From Verrucosispora sp. WMMD573 (lineage in GTDB: Bacteria; Actinomycetota; Actinomycetes; Mycobacteriales; Micromonosporaceae), in contig NZ_CP114901.1 in assembly GCF_027497175.1 (NCBI RefSeq), positions 2,666,001-2,730,000 of the forward strand: a stretch of DNA of 64,000 nucleotides, in the 5' to 3' direction. A program made the position numbers and the translations under genes. The notes under the pieces are model-generated. The model was not told where the DNA came from. It ran no database searches and was given only the letters and a program-made list of their open reading frames with translations. Below are positions 21,088 through 29,864 of the stretch, piece after piece; the first letter of the stretch is position 1, and each line of letters starts with the position of its first letter.

Positions 21088-21906
21088 GTGCGGCTGAGCG
21101 GCATCACCACCTATCCGGTCAAGGGCTGCCGTGGCCTCGTCCACGACGCGGCCGTCGTACAGCCGTGGGGGCTTAAGGACGACCGACGCTGGATGCTTGT
21201 CGACGCCGCCGGGGTCGGCGTCACCCAGCGTGAGGTCACGGCACTGGCCCGGGTGGACGCCCGCCCCGGCCCCGACGGGCTGCTGCTGCGCGCCGACGGC
21301 CAGCCCGAGCTGGTGGTGCCGGTACCGACCGACGTCCCGCCGGTTGCGGTGCGGACCTTCCGCAGGCGGGTGCTGACTGTCGACGCGCTGCCCGCCGGCC
21401 CGGCCGCCGACGCCTGGTTCGGCGCGGTGCTCGACCGGCCGGTCCGGCTGGTCCGGCTGGCTCGCCCGGCCCGGCACGTCCCGCGCGGCGACCGGAAGTA
21501 CGACCCCGGTGACCAGGTCAGCTTCGCCGACGCGTACCCGGTGCTGCTGACCAGCACGGCGTCGCTGGCCGTGCTCGGCGACTGGCTCGTCGCGGATGGT
21601 GCGCAACCGGTGCCGATGACCCGCTTCCGGCCGAACCTCGTGGTCGACGGCGCTCCTGCCTGGGCGGAGGACGAGTGGGTCGGGCGCGGGCTGCGGATCG
21701 GGTCCGTCCGCTTCCGCGCCGCCGACCTATCGGCCCGCTGTCTGGTCATCAGCATCGACCAGGAGACTGGGGTACGCGGCCGGGAGCCGCTGCGTACCCT
21801 GGCCCGGCACCGGAACATCGATCGCAAGCTCCTGTTCGGACTCAACCTGGTGCCGCTGGAGGCGGGTGAGGTGAAGCTCGGCGACCCGGTGGAACTGTGC
21901 GACTGA
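21088..21906 (+). CDS. MOSC domain protein
   Basis: A 272-residue protein with an N-terminal MOSC beta-barrel (LSGITTYPVKGCRGL, about residues 3-17) followed by a MOSC domain (RFRPNLVVDGAPAWAED and ARCLVISIDQETG near the conserved Cys, about residue 215). The family handles sulphur or pyridoxal/molybdenum chemistry; the substrate is unknown. GTG at 21088 is the first plausible start, 97 bases from the divergent LCP gene. Confidence 0.9.
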   Translation: MRLSGITTYPVKGCRGLVHDAAVVQPWGLKDDRRWMLVDAAGVGVTQREVTALARVDARPGPDGLLLRADGQPELVVPVPTDVPPVAVRTFRRRVLTVDALPAGPAADAWFGAVLDRPVRLVRLARPARHVPRGDRKYDPGDQVSFADAYPVLLTSTASLAVLGDWLVADGAQPVPMTRFRPNLVVDGAPAWAEDEWVGRGLRIGSVRFRAADLSARCLVISIDQETGVRGREPLRTLARHRNIDRKLLFGLNLVPLEAGEVKLGDPVELCD

Positions 21907-22007
21907 CCAGGTGGACACGGCTCGGCGACGAGCGGTGGACAGCCCTTGCCGCTGGGCCGCTAGCGGATCGATGATGGCCGAAGGGGACCTCGACCAAGGA
22001 GTCTGAG

Positions 22008-22313
22008 ATGTCGGTGATCCATCATCCCCGGGTGGCGTGGGACGCGGCCCGGACGCTGGTCGGGGCGGTACCCGACGACGAGCGCTTCCGCAGCATCGCC
22101 GGTGAGTTGGAACGACTGCTGGGCGAGGGGATGGCGCAGGCGCTGCGGGAGACGCGGGACCGGCTGCGTTCGGCTCCGCACGACGGCCGGGACCTCGTGG
22201 AGGCCGGCGTGTGGCGGGTCCGGATCGAGGATGCGTTGCGCAGCCAGCCGGACGCCGTGGAACCGCTGCGCCGACTGGTCGCCACCGCCCAGCCGAGATG
22301 GATCTCGTCTTAG
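22008..22313 (+). CDS. Small helical protein of unknown function
   Basis: A 101-residue protein preceded by AAGGAGTCTGAG and starting at ATG 22008. It is predicted largely helical, rich in charged heptad-like stretches (FRSIAGELERLLGEGMAQAL), with no signal peptide or membrane segment. I do not recognise the family. Codon third positions are strongly GC-biased, supporting real coding. Confidence 0.75.
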   Translation: MSVIHHPRVAWDAARTLVGAVPDDERFRSIAGELERLLGEGMAQALRETRDRLRSAPHDGRDLVEAGVWRVRIEDALRSQPDAVEPLRRLVATAQPRWISS

Positions 22314-22367
22314 CTTTCGCTTAGCTCGCTTGTCCGGGCGGTCGAGTCTCCGGCAGCATGTCTGCAC

Positions 22368-23381
22368 GTGACCGACGGAATCGACGGCCCCGCCGACCAG
22401 GCAACGACTCAGCGTTCCGCGCTGCGTCGTTGGCTGGCCGGCGGGGCGGTGGCAACTCTCGCCACGGTCGTCGGGCTCAGCCTCGCCCTCCGTTCCGGTG
22501 CCGCGCCGGCCTGCGCCGCACCGGCCCGTCCGGTTGCCGCGCTCCCGGCTGTCGGCGCGCTGCTCGCCCCGCCCGCCGCCGGCACCCTCCACAAGGGAAA
22601 GGCCACCTTCTACGACTCGAAGGGCGCGGGCGGGAACTGCTCCTACCCCGCCGCGCCGGCCGACCGACGCTACGTCGCGCTCGGCCCGTCCGAGTACGCC
22701 GACGGTGCCGCCTGCGGCGGGTACCTGGAGGTGACCGGCCCGAAGGGCACCGTACGGGTCATGGTGATGGACCAGTGCCCCGAGTGCGCTCCCGGCCATC
22801 TCGACCTGTCCCGGGAGGCCTTCGCCCGCATCGCCGACCCGGTGCGCGGCATCGTCGACGTCAGCTACCGGCTGGTCATCGACCCGACGCTGTCCGGCCC
22901 GCTCACCTTCCGGATCAAGGAGGGCGCGTCGCAGTGGTGGTTCGCCGTGCTGGTTGCCGGCCACGGCAATCCGCTGCGTTCGGTCGAGGTGCGTCAGGGC
23001 GGTTCGGGGCCGTGGCGGGCGGCCGCGCGGGAGAGCTACAACTACTGGCTGATCGACTCTGGTGCCGGGCCCGGGCCGTACCAGCTCCGGGTCACCGACA
23101 CCAGGGGGCACCGGGTCACCGCTGCGGGCATCCGGATGGCGCCGGGGAAGGTGCAGCGCAGCTCCGTCCGGATGTACGGAGGCAGCTCACTCGGGTCGGT
23201 CGCGGCCACCGCGACGCCGTCGAAGCGGCCGAAACCGTCCGCCAGCGCGTCGACGCGTGCCTCGGCCCGGCCGACGCCGTCGGTCGCGGTGCCGATCGAC
23301 GCGACCGCGTCGGTCGAGTCGACCGGGGTTGACGCGTTCGCTGCCGCGCCGCCCGCCGCGCCCTCGCCCGCCTGCGGCTGA
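22368..23381 (+). CDS. Secreted bacterial expansin-like protein
   Basis: Expansins loosen cellulose networks without hydrolysis. This 337-residue protein has an N-terminal signal/anchor (about 23-50), a double-psi barrel domain D1 with GKATFYDSKGAGGNCSYP, ACGGYLEVTGPKG and the characteristic VMDQCPECAPGHLDLS, and a D2 carbohydrate-binding domain with ASQWWFAVLVAGHGNPLRSV. The conserved D1 acidic residues are present. A Ser/Thr/Pro-rich tail of about 60 residues follows D2. GTG at 22368 is used. RlpA-type proteins share D1 but lack this D2. Confidence 0.88.
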   Translation: MTDGIDGPADQATTQRSALRRWLAGGAVATLATVVGLSLALRSGAAPACAAPARPVAALPAVGALLAPPAAGTLHKGKATFYDSKGAGGNCSYPAAPADRRYVALGPSEYADGAACGGYLEVTGPKGTVRVMVMDQCPECAPGHLDLSREAFARIADPVRGIVDVSYRLVIDPTLSGPLTFRIKEGASQWWFAVLVAGHGNPLRSVEVRQGGSGPWRAAARESYNYWLIDSGAGPGPYQLRVTDTRGHRVTAAGIRMAPGKVQRSSVRMYGGSSLGSVAATATPSKRPKPSASASTRASARPTPSVAVPIDATASVESTGVDAFAAAPPAAPSPACG

Positions 23382-23508
23382 CGCTGCGATCGGCGGGCTC
23401 GCACCGGCTGTCGGAGCTTCGACCGGCCGGCCCGCCGGAGTCGCGGGCGGCGAGTGGGTCGGCGACAACGACGCTTCGCAGCCCGCCCCCGGCCCCGCCG
23501 GAAGCCGG

Positions 23509-24066
23509 TCAGGCGCTGGTGTGTTGATCCTGTCGGTCGGCCGTCAGGCCGAGCCACATCAGGATCTCGTCGCGGTCATCGCCGGGGGCGACCCGGATCG
23601 CCGCGGGCCAACGACCCACCACCCGGTACCCGAGCCGTTGGTAGAACCGGTCGAGCCCGAGCCCGTCGCGCACTGTGACGTGCAGCGCGGCCAGCCCGAG
23701 GCGGCGGGCCACCCGTTCGGCCTCGCGCATCAGCGCCTCGCCGAAACCACGCCCCTGCGTGTCCGGATGCACCATCACCCGGGTGAGTACCCGCAGGTGC
23801 GGCTTCAGGTGGAATCGGGGATCGGTGAGGATCGCCATGGCGACCAGCCGGTGGCCGTCGTAGCCCAGCAGCAACCGGTCCGGCCCGTCCGCGATGCCCA
23901 TCAGCGTCGGGTCGGCGATGGTGCGGACCTCGTCGGCGGTGACCGGTGCCACGAAGCCGACCGCGCCGCCGGCATTCGTCACGTCGACCCAGAGCGCGAC
24001 GATCTGTTCGCGCAGCTCAGTGGTCAGTTCGGGGTTGAGGACGAAGCGTAGGCTCACGCCGCTCAT
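23509..24066 (-). CDS. GNAT family N-acetyltransferase
   Basis: A 185-residue acetyltransferase with the acetyl-CoA loop in VMVHPDTQGRGFGEALMRE (Q-x-x-G-x-G/A pattern) and a C-terminal DRFYQRLGYRVVGRWP. The acceptor is unknown. The start at ATG 24066 was chosen because upstream codons run through the tRNA-Leu gene. It lies just downstream of that tRNA on the same strand. Confidence 0.92.
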   Translation of the reverse strand: MSGVSLRFVLNPELTTELREQIVALWVDVTNAGGAVGFVAPVTADEVRTIADPTLMGIADGPDRLLLGYDGHRLVAMAILTDPRFHLKPHLRVLTRVMVHPDTQGRGFGEALMREAERVARRLGLAALHVTVRDGLGLDRFYQRLGYRVVGRWPAAIRVAPGDDRDEILMWLGLTADRQDQHTSA

Positions 24067-24147
24067 CCTGACCCGCCGGTAGTCTTCGCCGCGCGCGATG
24101 GTGACGAGCCAGACAGCGCTTCGATTCCTGATGTGGGGAGCGTCCAG

Positions 24148-24234
24148 TGGTGCGGGAGGGGGGACTTGAACCCCCACATCCTTTCGGACAATAGGACCTA
24201 AACCTATCGCGTCTGCCGATTCCGCCACTCCCGC
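24148..24234 (-). tRNA. tRNA-Leu (anticodon UAG)
   Basis: Reading the minus strand, the acceptor GCGGGAG pairs with CTCCCGC, the anticodon stem ATAGG/CCTAT encloses loop TTTAGGT (anticodon TAG), there is a long variable arm typical of tRNA-Leu, and the T-arm contains GGTTCAAGTCC. The 3' ACCA is encoded. Length 87 bases. Confidence 0.96.
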
Positions 24235-24290
24235 CGGCAGAGTGATTCTAGAGCGACACCTGGCCGTGTCGAGCCCGGCCCTCCCTCGAT

Positions 24291-24767
24291 TCAGTCCAGG
24301 CCGAGGTCGCGGCGCAGCTTGGCGACGTGGCCGGTGGCCTTGACGTTGTAGAGCGCCCGTTCGATCCGGCCCTCCTCGTCGACGACGAAGGTGGAGCGGA
24401 TCACGCCGGTGACGGTGCGGCCGTACATCTGCTTCTCGCCGTACGCGCCGTAGGCGGTCAGCACCGTCTTGTCGGTGTCCGCGACCAGCGGAAAGGTGAT
24501 CGCGTCGCGGTCGCGGAACTTCGCCAGCTTCTCCGGCTTGTCCGGTGAGATGCCCACCACCTCGTATCCGGCGGCCTGCAACGAGGCCAACGAGTCGCGG
24601 AAGTCGCAGGCCTGCTTGGTGCAGCCGGGCGTCATCGCGGCGGGGTAGGCGTACAGGATGACCTTGCGACCGCGCAGGTCGGCCAGGGCGAGCTGCCCGC
24701 CGGTGTCGGTGGGCAGGCTGAACCCGGGCGCGGGGTCGCCGGGGGAGAGGCGGGTGGGTGCGGTCAT
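24291..24767 (-). CDS. bcp: Thioredoxin-dependent peroxiredoxin (Bcp/PrxQ)
   Basis: This 158-residue enzyme reduces hydrogen and organic peroxides. The peroxidatic and resolving Cys are both in TPGCTKQACDFRD, five residues apart, the pattern of Bcp/PrxQ proteins. It also carries GRTVTGVIRSTFVVDEEGRI. No signal peptide, so cytoplasmic. It is transcribed away from the cobalt-transport operon and a long dyad lies in between. Confidence 0.95.
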   Translation of the reverse strand: MTAPTRLSPGDPAPGFSLPTDTGGQLALADLRGRKVILYAYPAAMTPGCTKQACDFRDSLASLQAAGYEVVGISPDKPEKLAKFRDRDAITFPLVADTDKTVLTAYGAYGEKQMYGRTVTGVIRSTFVVDEEGRIERALYNVKATGHVAKLRRDLGLD

Positions 24768-24823
24768 GGCACGACCCTACCGTCGGGCGCCGTCGGCCCG
24801 GCCGGCGCCGCACGGGAGCGAGG

Positions 24824-24864
24824 CGTACGGCACTGTTGCCAGCTGTTGGCAACAGTGCCGTACG
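24824..24864. repeat. 18-bp perfect inverted repeat with 5-base loop
   Basis: Left arm 24824-24841 and right arm 24847-24864 are perfectly complementary (core GGCACTGTTGCCA/TGGCAACAGTGCC), separated by GCTGT. It lies between the divergent bcp and cbiM starts, so it is not a simple end-of-gene terminator for either and has no T-tract. Confidence 0.85.
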
Positions 24865-24920
24865 GGAAATACGCTCACCTCGGCCGGTGGACAGGGGTCT
24901 GCCGGCACGTGGGAGGTCAC

Positions 24921-25637
24921 GTGGAAACCCTGGCGATGCACATCTCCAACGGCATCATCAACGGTCCGGTCGCCGCGGTCTTCGCGGTGATCGCGTTGGC
25001 GGCGATGGCGTACTGCGTCATGCGTGGCCGGCAGGACCTGGACGACCGGCTGGCGCCGATGGCCGGCCTGGTCGCCGCGTTCATCTTCGCCGTGCAGATG
25101 CTCAACTTTCCGATCTTCACCGCCGGGGTCAGTGGCCACTTGCTCGGCGGTGCGCTCGCCGCCATGCTGGTCGGGCCCTGGGTCGGCGCGCTCTGCGTGG
25201 CGGTGGTGCTGGTGGTGCAGGCTCTCGTCTTCGGTGACGGCGGCGTGGCCATGCTCGGGCTCAACATCACCAACATGGCCGTCATCGGCATCGCCGTGGC
25301 ATACCTGCTCGTCGCGCTGCTGCTCCGGGTGCTGCCACGCACCCCGGCCGGGTTGGCGGTCACCGCCTTCGTCTCCGCGCTGGTAAGCGTGGTCGTCGCG
25401 GCGCTGGGCTTCGTCTTGCAGTACCAGCTCGGCGGCACCACCGACCTCGGCGGCAACCTGGCCGGCCTGGCCGGCACCATGGCCGTGTCCCACCTGTTCA
25501 TCGGCATCGGCGAGGGGCTGATCACGGCCACCACCGTGGTCACCGTGGCGAAGGTCCGCCCCGACCTGGTGTACGCGCTACGCGCCCTGAAGCCGGCCGC
25601 GCCGGCGGCCGTCCCGACCGTCGGAGGTGTCCGGTGA
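24921..25637 (+). CDS. cbiM: CbiM-type substrate-binding subunit of cobalt/nickel ECF importer
   Basis: This 238-residue membrane protein binds the metal ion for an energy-coupling-factor importer. The characteristic N-terminal MHISNGIINGP supplies the metal-binding amine and His; here it is preceded by GTG-encoded METLA, chosen for its GGGAGGTCAC ribosome site, and processing or use of ATG 24936 would expose Met-His. About six membrane segments. It overlaps the next gene as GTGA. No cobalamin riboswitch fits in the 56 bases between the dyad and the start. Confidence 0.93.
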   Translation: METLAMHISNGIINGPVAAVFAVIALAAMAYCVMRGRQDLDDRLAPMAGLVAAFIFAVQMLNFPIFTAGVSGHLLGGALAAMLVGPWVGALCVAVVLVVQALVFGDGGVAMLGLNITNMAVIGIAVAYLLVALLLRVLPRTPAGLAVTAFVSALVSVVVAALGFVLQYQLGGTTDLGGNLAGLAGTMAVSHLFIGIGEGLITATTVVTVAKVRPDLVYALRALKPAAPAAVPTVGGVR

Positions 25638-26020
25638 AGAAGTGGGGTTTCCTCGTGGGCGGGCTCCTCGTCGCCCTGCTGCTGGCCGGAGTGGTCAGCA
25701 ACTTCGCTTCGTCGCATCCGGACGGGCTGGACTCGTCGCTGCGGGAGGGCTGCACCTTCGACGCCGACGACGAGATCACCGGCGGCAGTTGCCCGGCGCA
25801 GCAGGAGCGGGAGCACGAGATCGGTGGACCGCTTGCCGACTACGGCATCACGGGCATCGACCACGAATTCCTCTCCACCGGGCTCGCCGGCGTGCTGGGC
25901 GTACTGCTCACCTTCGCGGTGGCCGGCGGCGGCTTCTGGCTGGTCCGCCGCCGGGAGCCGGCGGCGCAGGACGCGACCGGGGCGGAGCGCACCGACCCGG
26001 CCACCACGAGCGGCGGGTAG
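25634..26020 (+). CDS. PDGLE-domain (CbiN-like) subunit of the metal importer
   Basis: A 128-residue protein with an N-terminal membrane segment (about 5-24), the family signature SSHPDGLDSS, a loop, and a second membrane segment (about 82-103). In ECF metal importers CbiN or PDGLE proteins help load metal into CbiM. Overlaps cbiM, and precedes cbiQ by six bases. Confidence 0.88.
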   Translation: MKKWGFLVGGLLVALLLAGVVSNFASSHPDGLDSSLREGCTFDADDEITGGSCPAQQEREHEIGGPLADYGITGIDHEFLSTGLAGVLGVLLTFAVAGGGFWLVRRREPAAQDATGAERTDPATTSGG

Positions 26021-26025
26021 CCGAG

Positions 26026-26796
26026 GTGGGGGCCGGGCACGCCGACGTGCTGTACCGGGCGTCCGAATCGTCGGTGCACCGGCTACCACCGGAGGTCAAG
26101 ATCGCGGCGATGGTGGCGTTCACCATCGCCGTGGTCGCCACCCCCCGCGAGGCGCTCTGGGCCTTCGGCGCGTACGCCCTGCTGATCGCGGCCGTCGCGG
26201 CGCTGGCCCGGGTGAACGCCCGCTGGCTGCTGCTCCGATCGACCATCGAGCTGCCGTTCGTGCTCTTCGCCTTCGCCCTGCCGTTCCTCGGCGCGGGCGA
26301 GCGGGTGGACGTGGCCGGGCTGCACCTGTCGGTCGACGGTCTCTACGGCGCGTGGAACATCATCGCCAAGGGCACCCTCGGGGTGTGGGCGTCGCTGCTG
26401 CTGGCGGCGACCACCAGCACCCGTGACCTGATCGTGGGGCTGGACCGGCTGCGCTGCCCGCAGATCCTCACCCAGATCGCCACCTTCATGCTGCGCTACC
26501 TCGACGTGCTGGTCGGCGAGGCACGGCGGATGCGGGTCGCCCGGATCTCCCGGGGCGACGACCCGCGCTTCGTGTGGCAGCTGCGCGGCTTCGCCGCCGG
26601 CATCGGGGCGTTGTTCCTGCGCGCCTTCGAGCGCGGCGAACGGGTCTACCTGGCGATGCTGTCGCGCGGCTACACCGGTCGCCTGCCGACGGTGTGGCAG
26701 GCGACCTCGGTGGCGACGACCGGGCAGTGGCTGATGGCGGCCACCGTGCCGGTCCTGGCGGGCACCGTCGCCGCCACGGCCGCCGTCCTGACATGA
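26026..26796 (+). CDS. cbiQ: CbiQ transmembrane coupling subunit
   Basis: A 256-residue T-component of the ECF importer. It starts at GTG 26026; the longer open frame is a shadow of the PDGLE gene. It has five or so membrane segments and the coupling helices, with VARISRGDD and YLAMLSRGYTG matching the Ala-Arg-Gly/Ser-Arg-Gly motifs that contact the ATPase. It lies between the PDGLE gene and cbiO. Confidence 0.93.
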   Translation: MGAGHADVLYRASESSVHRLPPEVKIAAMVAFTIAVVATPREALWAFGAYALLIAAVAALARVNARWLLLRSTIELPFVLFAFALPFLGAGERVDVAGLHLSVDGLYGAWNIIAKGTLGVWASLLLAATTSTRDLIVGLDRLRCPQILTQIATFMLRYLDVLVGEARRMRVARISRGDDPRFVWQLRGFAAGIGALFLRAFERGERVYLAMLSRGYTGRLPTVWQATSVATTGQWLMAATVPVLAGTVAATAAVLT

Positions 26797-26803
26797 TCGA
26801 AGC

Positions 26804-27574
26804 GTGCAGCCCACCCCGCCCAGCCTGGACGTCCGCGGCGTCCGGTACGCCTACCCCGACGGCCATCTGGCGCTGGACGGCGTCGACCTGACGGTGGGGC
26901 GTGGCGAGCGGGTCGCGCTGCTCGGCCCCAACGGTGCCGGCAAGACCACGCTGGTGCTGCACCTCAACGGCATCCTGACGCCCACCGAGGGGCAGATCGT
27001 GGTCGGCGGGCTGACCGTCGGCCCGGACCGGGCGACGCTTGCGGAGATCCGCCGCCGGGTGGGTATCGTCTTCCAGGATCCGGACGACCAGCTCTTTCTG
27101 CCCACCGTCGGCGAGGACGTGGCGTTCGGGCCGGCCAACCTCGGGCTGCGCGGGCCGGAGCTGGCCGCCCGGGTGGAGGAGGCGCTGGCCGCGGTGGGCA
27201 TGTCCGAGCACCGCGACCGCACCCCGCACCATCTCTCCTTCGGGCAACGTCGCCGGGTGGCGGTGGCCACCGTGCTGGCGATGCGGCCGGAGATCCTGGT
27301 GCTCGACGAGCCGTCGTCCAACCTCGACCCGGCGGCGCGGCGGGAGCTGGCCAACATCCTGCGCACCCTGCCGGTGACCCTGCTGATGGTCACCCACGAC
27401 CTGCCGTACGCGTACGAACTCTGCGACCGCTCGGTCATCCTCGACGGCGGGCGGATCGTGGCCGACGGGCCCACCCCCGTCCTGCTGGACGACGAGGATC
27501 TGCTCGCCCGGCACCGGCTCGAACTGCCCTACCCGTTCCGTCCCGCCCCGGGGCGCACGCCGATCAGCGAGTAG
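26804..27574 (+). CDS. cbiO: CbiO energy-coupling ATPase
   Basis: A 256-residue ABC ATPase powering metal import. Walker A is GPNGAGKTT, the Q-loop is in VGIVFQDPDDQLFLPTVGED (typical of ECF ATPases), the signature region is HLSFGQRRRVA, Walker B is EILVLDEPSSNLDP, and the switch His is in VTHDLPYA. It starts at GTG 26804. The end overlaps the convergent membrane-protein gene by 11 bases. Confidence 0.96.
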   Translation: MQPTPPSLDVRGVRYAYPDGHLALDGVDLTVGRGERVALLGPNGAGKTTLVLHLNGILTPTEGQIVVGGLTVGPDRATLAEIRRRVGIVFQDPDDQLFLPTVGEDVAFGPANLGLRGPELAARVEEALAAVGMSEHRDRTPHHLSFGQRRRVAVATVLAMRPEILVLDEPSSNLDPAARRELANILRTLPVTLLMVTHDLPYAYELCDRSVILDGGRIVADGPTPVLLDDEDLLARHRLELPYPFRPAPGRTPISE

Positions 27575-28661
27575 CGGCCGTCGCGTGGCGGCCGGCGGCG
27601 TGCAGGCGCAGCAACGCGGCGGCCAACGCGCCGGCACCCCCGGCCAGCACGAGGACGACAAGCACCCGGGCGATCGTGGGCGGCCACGGCACCGGCAGCA
27701 CCGCGCGGGCGAACCCGGCGATATTCGTCACCCCGGCGAACAACGCCAGGCACGCCCCGGTGAGCGCGATCAGGAAATCGACGTGGGAGTGCGGTGCCGG
27801 TGCACCGGCCGACGCGTGGCCGCCGCCGGTCATCGCCCGCGCCCCGGCGGCGATCGCCGCCAGGCCGGTCAGCAGGGTCCACACCGGACCGGTCAGCAGG
27901 CCGGCCAGCACGCCACCCAGCCCCTGCGCCCCGGCGTCCAGCGCCCGTCCGAGGGCGAGCGCGACCGCCGCGGCCCCGCCGACGATCAGCAGCCCGCCGA
28001 GCGCGACCAGCGCCCGCCGGCCGGGGTGGGAGGCCGCCGGCAGCACCCCGAGCGCGCCGACCGCCAGCGCACCGACGATCGCCACCACCCACCAGGTGTA
28101 CGCGTCCGGCGGTGGTACCCAGTCCAGGGTGCCGCGGATCTCCAGTGGCCCGTCCGCGTCGCGCAGCGGTACCACCCAGTCGCGTACCCGGTGCTCGCGG
28201 TCGGACGCGGCGCGGACCTGGGCGGGCGGTGACGGCTCGCGCCACAGGGCCCGCTGGTCGTGCCATCGGGCCGTGGTCCCGCCGTCGACGCGACGCCAGC
28301 GCGGCTCGGCGGCCGGGTCGGCCTCGGCCGGCAGGGCGGTGTCACCGACGATGGTGCGGTTGAGGTACGTCGCGGGCGAGCGGGAGTTCTCGTAGACCCC
28401 GTCCGGACCGACCCGCAGGTACGGCTCACCCGAGTAGCCGATCACCTCGACCGGGGTGTCGCCGGTGTTGGTCAGTTCCAGCCGGGCACCCGCCTCGATG
28501 ACCCGTACCCGCAGGTCCGGGCGGCCGGCGTCGGTGACGGTCACCCGGTAGTCCGTCCCATTCGGCGCGTCCGCCCCGTGCGCCAGGGCGGGGGCGGCGG
28601 TCGCGAGGAGCGCGGTGACCGTGGCGGCGAGCAGCAGCCCGGCCCGGGTGAGCGGGGTCAC
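27564..28661 (-). CDS. Membrane protein with extracytoplasmic N-terminal domain
   Basis: A 365-residue protein. The signal segment is residues 3-26, followed by an extracytoplasmic domain of about 160 residues containing YSGEPYLRVGPDGVYENSRS, then about seven membrane helices. It overlaps the DsbA-like gene as GTGA and is the last gene of the sigma-factor operon. The domain is of the type seen in conserved actinobacterial proteins near copper genes. I cannot assign a function. Confidence 0.82.
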   Translation of the reverse strand: MTPLTRAGLLLAATVTALLATAAPALAHGADAPNGTDYRVTVTDAGRPDLRVRVIEAGARLELTNTGDTPVEVIGYSGEPYLRVGPDGVYENSRSPATYLNRTIVGDTALPAEADPAAEPRWRRVDGGTTARWHDQRALWREPSPPAQVRAASDREHRVRDWVVPLRDADGPLEIRGTLDWVPPPDAYTWWVVAIVGALAVGALGVLPAASHPGRRALVALGGLLIVGGAAAVALALGRALDAGAQGLGGVLAGLLTGPVWTLLTGLAAIAAGARAMTGGGHASAGAPAPHSHVDFLIALTGACLALFAGVTNIAGFARAVLPVPWPPTIARVLVVLVLAGGAGALAAALLRLHAAGRHATAATR

Positions 28662-29374
28662 CGGCCGGCCGCCTCCACCGCTGCGGTGATGTTCTCCGGC
28701 GTCCACTCCCGCACCGGCTCCCCGTCGACCAGGATGGTCGGCGTGCCGGAGACGTCGGCCCGGCTGGCCTCGGCAGTGACGTGCGCCGTCCACGGCTGGT
28801 ACTTGCCGTCCCGGACGCAGCTGCCGAATGCGTCGCGGTCCAGTCCCACCTCGACCCCGATGTCGATCAACTCGTCGTTGCTGAGGCCGGCGCCGCCCTC
28901 CGGCGGCTGCCGCTCGAACAGCGCCTTGCTGAACTCGGTGAACCTGCCGCCCTCGGCCGCGCAGCCGGACGCGGCCGAGGACCGGGTCGAGTAGTCGGTG
29001 CTGGAGTAACGGTTGAGGTAGGCCACCGGGTGGTACACCACCCGCACCTTGCCGTCGGCGATCAACTGCTCGATGGTGGCGCCGCTGGTCTCCTCGAACT
29101 GCTTACAGGCGGGGCAGAGGTAGTCCTCGTAGATGTCGACGGTCACCGGCCCGGATCCGACCACGACGCCGGTGCCGGCCTCGTTGGCGCCCGGCGGCGC
29201 GGTGAACTCGTCGGACTCCTGACTGGACCAGACGCTCCAGCCGATCAGGCCGGCGATGACCAGCACCAGCACCGCGCTCAGGGAGATCCATAGGGTGCGC
29301 TTGCGGCGTCGCTCCTGGGCCATCTGCTCCCGGACCACCCGGGCCGCGTCCTTGCGTCCCTTGCGACTACTCAT
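28658..29374 (-). CDS. DsbA-like thioredoxin-fold protein, membrane anchored
   Basis: A 238-residue protein with a cytoplasmic Lys/Arg-rich N-terminus, one membrane segment (about 28-48) and an extracytoplasmic thioredoxin fold. The redox motif is Cys-Pro-Ala-Cys in YEDYLCPACKQFEE, and the cis-Pro loop is in VSGTPTILVDG. It likely oxidises or isomerises disulfides in secreted proteins. Overlaps MauE-like and membrane-protein genes. Confidence 0.93.
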   Translation of the reverse strand: MSSRKGRKDAARVVREQMAQERRRKRTLWISLSAVLVLVIAGLIGWSVWSSQESDEFTAPPGANEAGTGVVVGSGPVTVDIYEDYLCPACKQFEETSGATIEQLIADGKVRVVYHPVAYLNRYSSTDYSTRSSAASGCAAEGGRFTEFSKALFERQPPEGGAGLSNDELIDIGVEVGLDRDAFGSCVRDGKYQPWTAHVTAEASRADVSGTPTILVDGEPVREWTPENITAAVEAAGR

Positions 29375-29864
29375 TGTCGTCCTCCACCGGTTCGCCCGTC
29401 AGCGCGCCGTCAGCGGAGACGGCGGTACGGGGCCAGATCAGCAGGAACCCGGCCAATGCCAGGAAGCCGATGTCCCGGAGGATCTCCGGGAGATAGCTGG
29501 GGCTCTCCCCGGCCGGCAGTTCGCCGCCCACCCCGAAACAGCCACAGTCGATGGCCAGCCCCCGCGACCAGGCCGAGGCGATGCCCGCGATGAAGACCAG
29601 CAGCAGGGCCGCGGAGACTCCGGCGGTCAGCCGGGTGGCCAGCCCGATCAGCAGCAGCAGGGCCAAGGCCAGCTCGACGAAGGGCAGTGCCGCGCCAACC
29701 ACCATCGCCACGTCGTACGGCAGCACCTGGTAGGCGTTCACCGCGCGACCGGATGCGGCCAGGTCGCCGACCTTCGACCAGCCTGCCCACAGCCACACGA
29801 TGGCCAGGCCGAGCCGGACGGCGAGACCGAGCCAGGGACGCCAGGTGCGCAGGCTGCTGTTCAT
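29367..29864 (-). CDS. MauE/DoxX-type membrane redox protein
   Basis: A 165-residue protein with four membrane helices. The MauE/DoxX pattern is seen in RLGLAIVWLWAGWSKV and a Cys-Gly-Cys-Phe (IDCGCFGVGG) extracellular loop pair. MauE proteins work with DsbA-like partners in disulfide formation, and the next gene encodes one, overlapping by eight bases. ATG at 29864 overlaps the sigma-factor stop. Confidence 0.9.
   Translation of the reverse strand: MNSSLRTWRPWLGLAVRLGLAIVWLWAGWSKVGDLAASGRAVNAYQVLPYDVAMVVGAALPFVELALALLLLIGLATRLTAGVSAALLLVFIAGIASAWSRGLAIDCGCFGVGGELPAGESPSYLPEILRDIGFLALAGFLLIWPRTAVSADGALTGEPVEDDNE

Noticed and set aside
24865-24921. Cobalamin riboswitch before cbiM
   Set aside because: Only 56 bases separate the dyad from the start, too short for the element, and no conserved B12-box core is seen.
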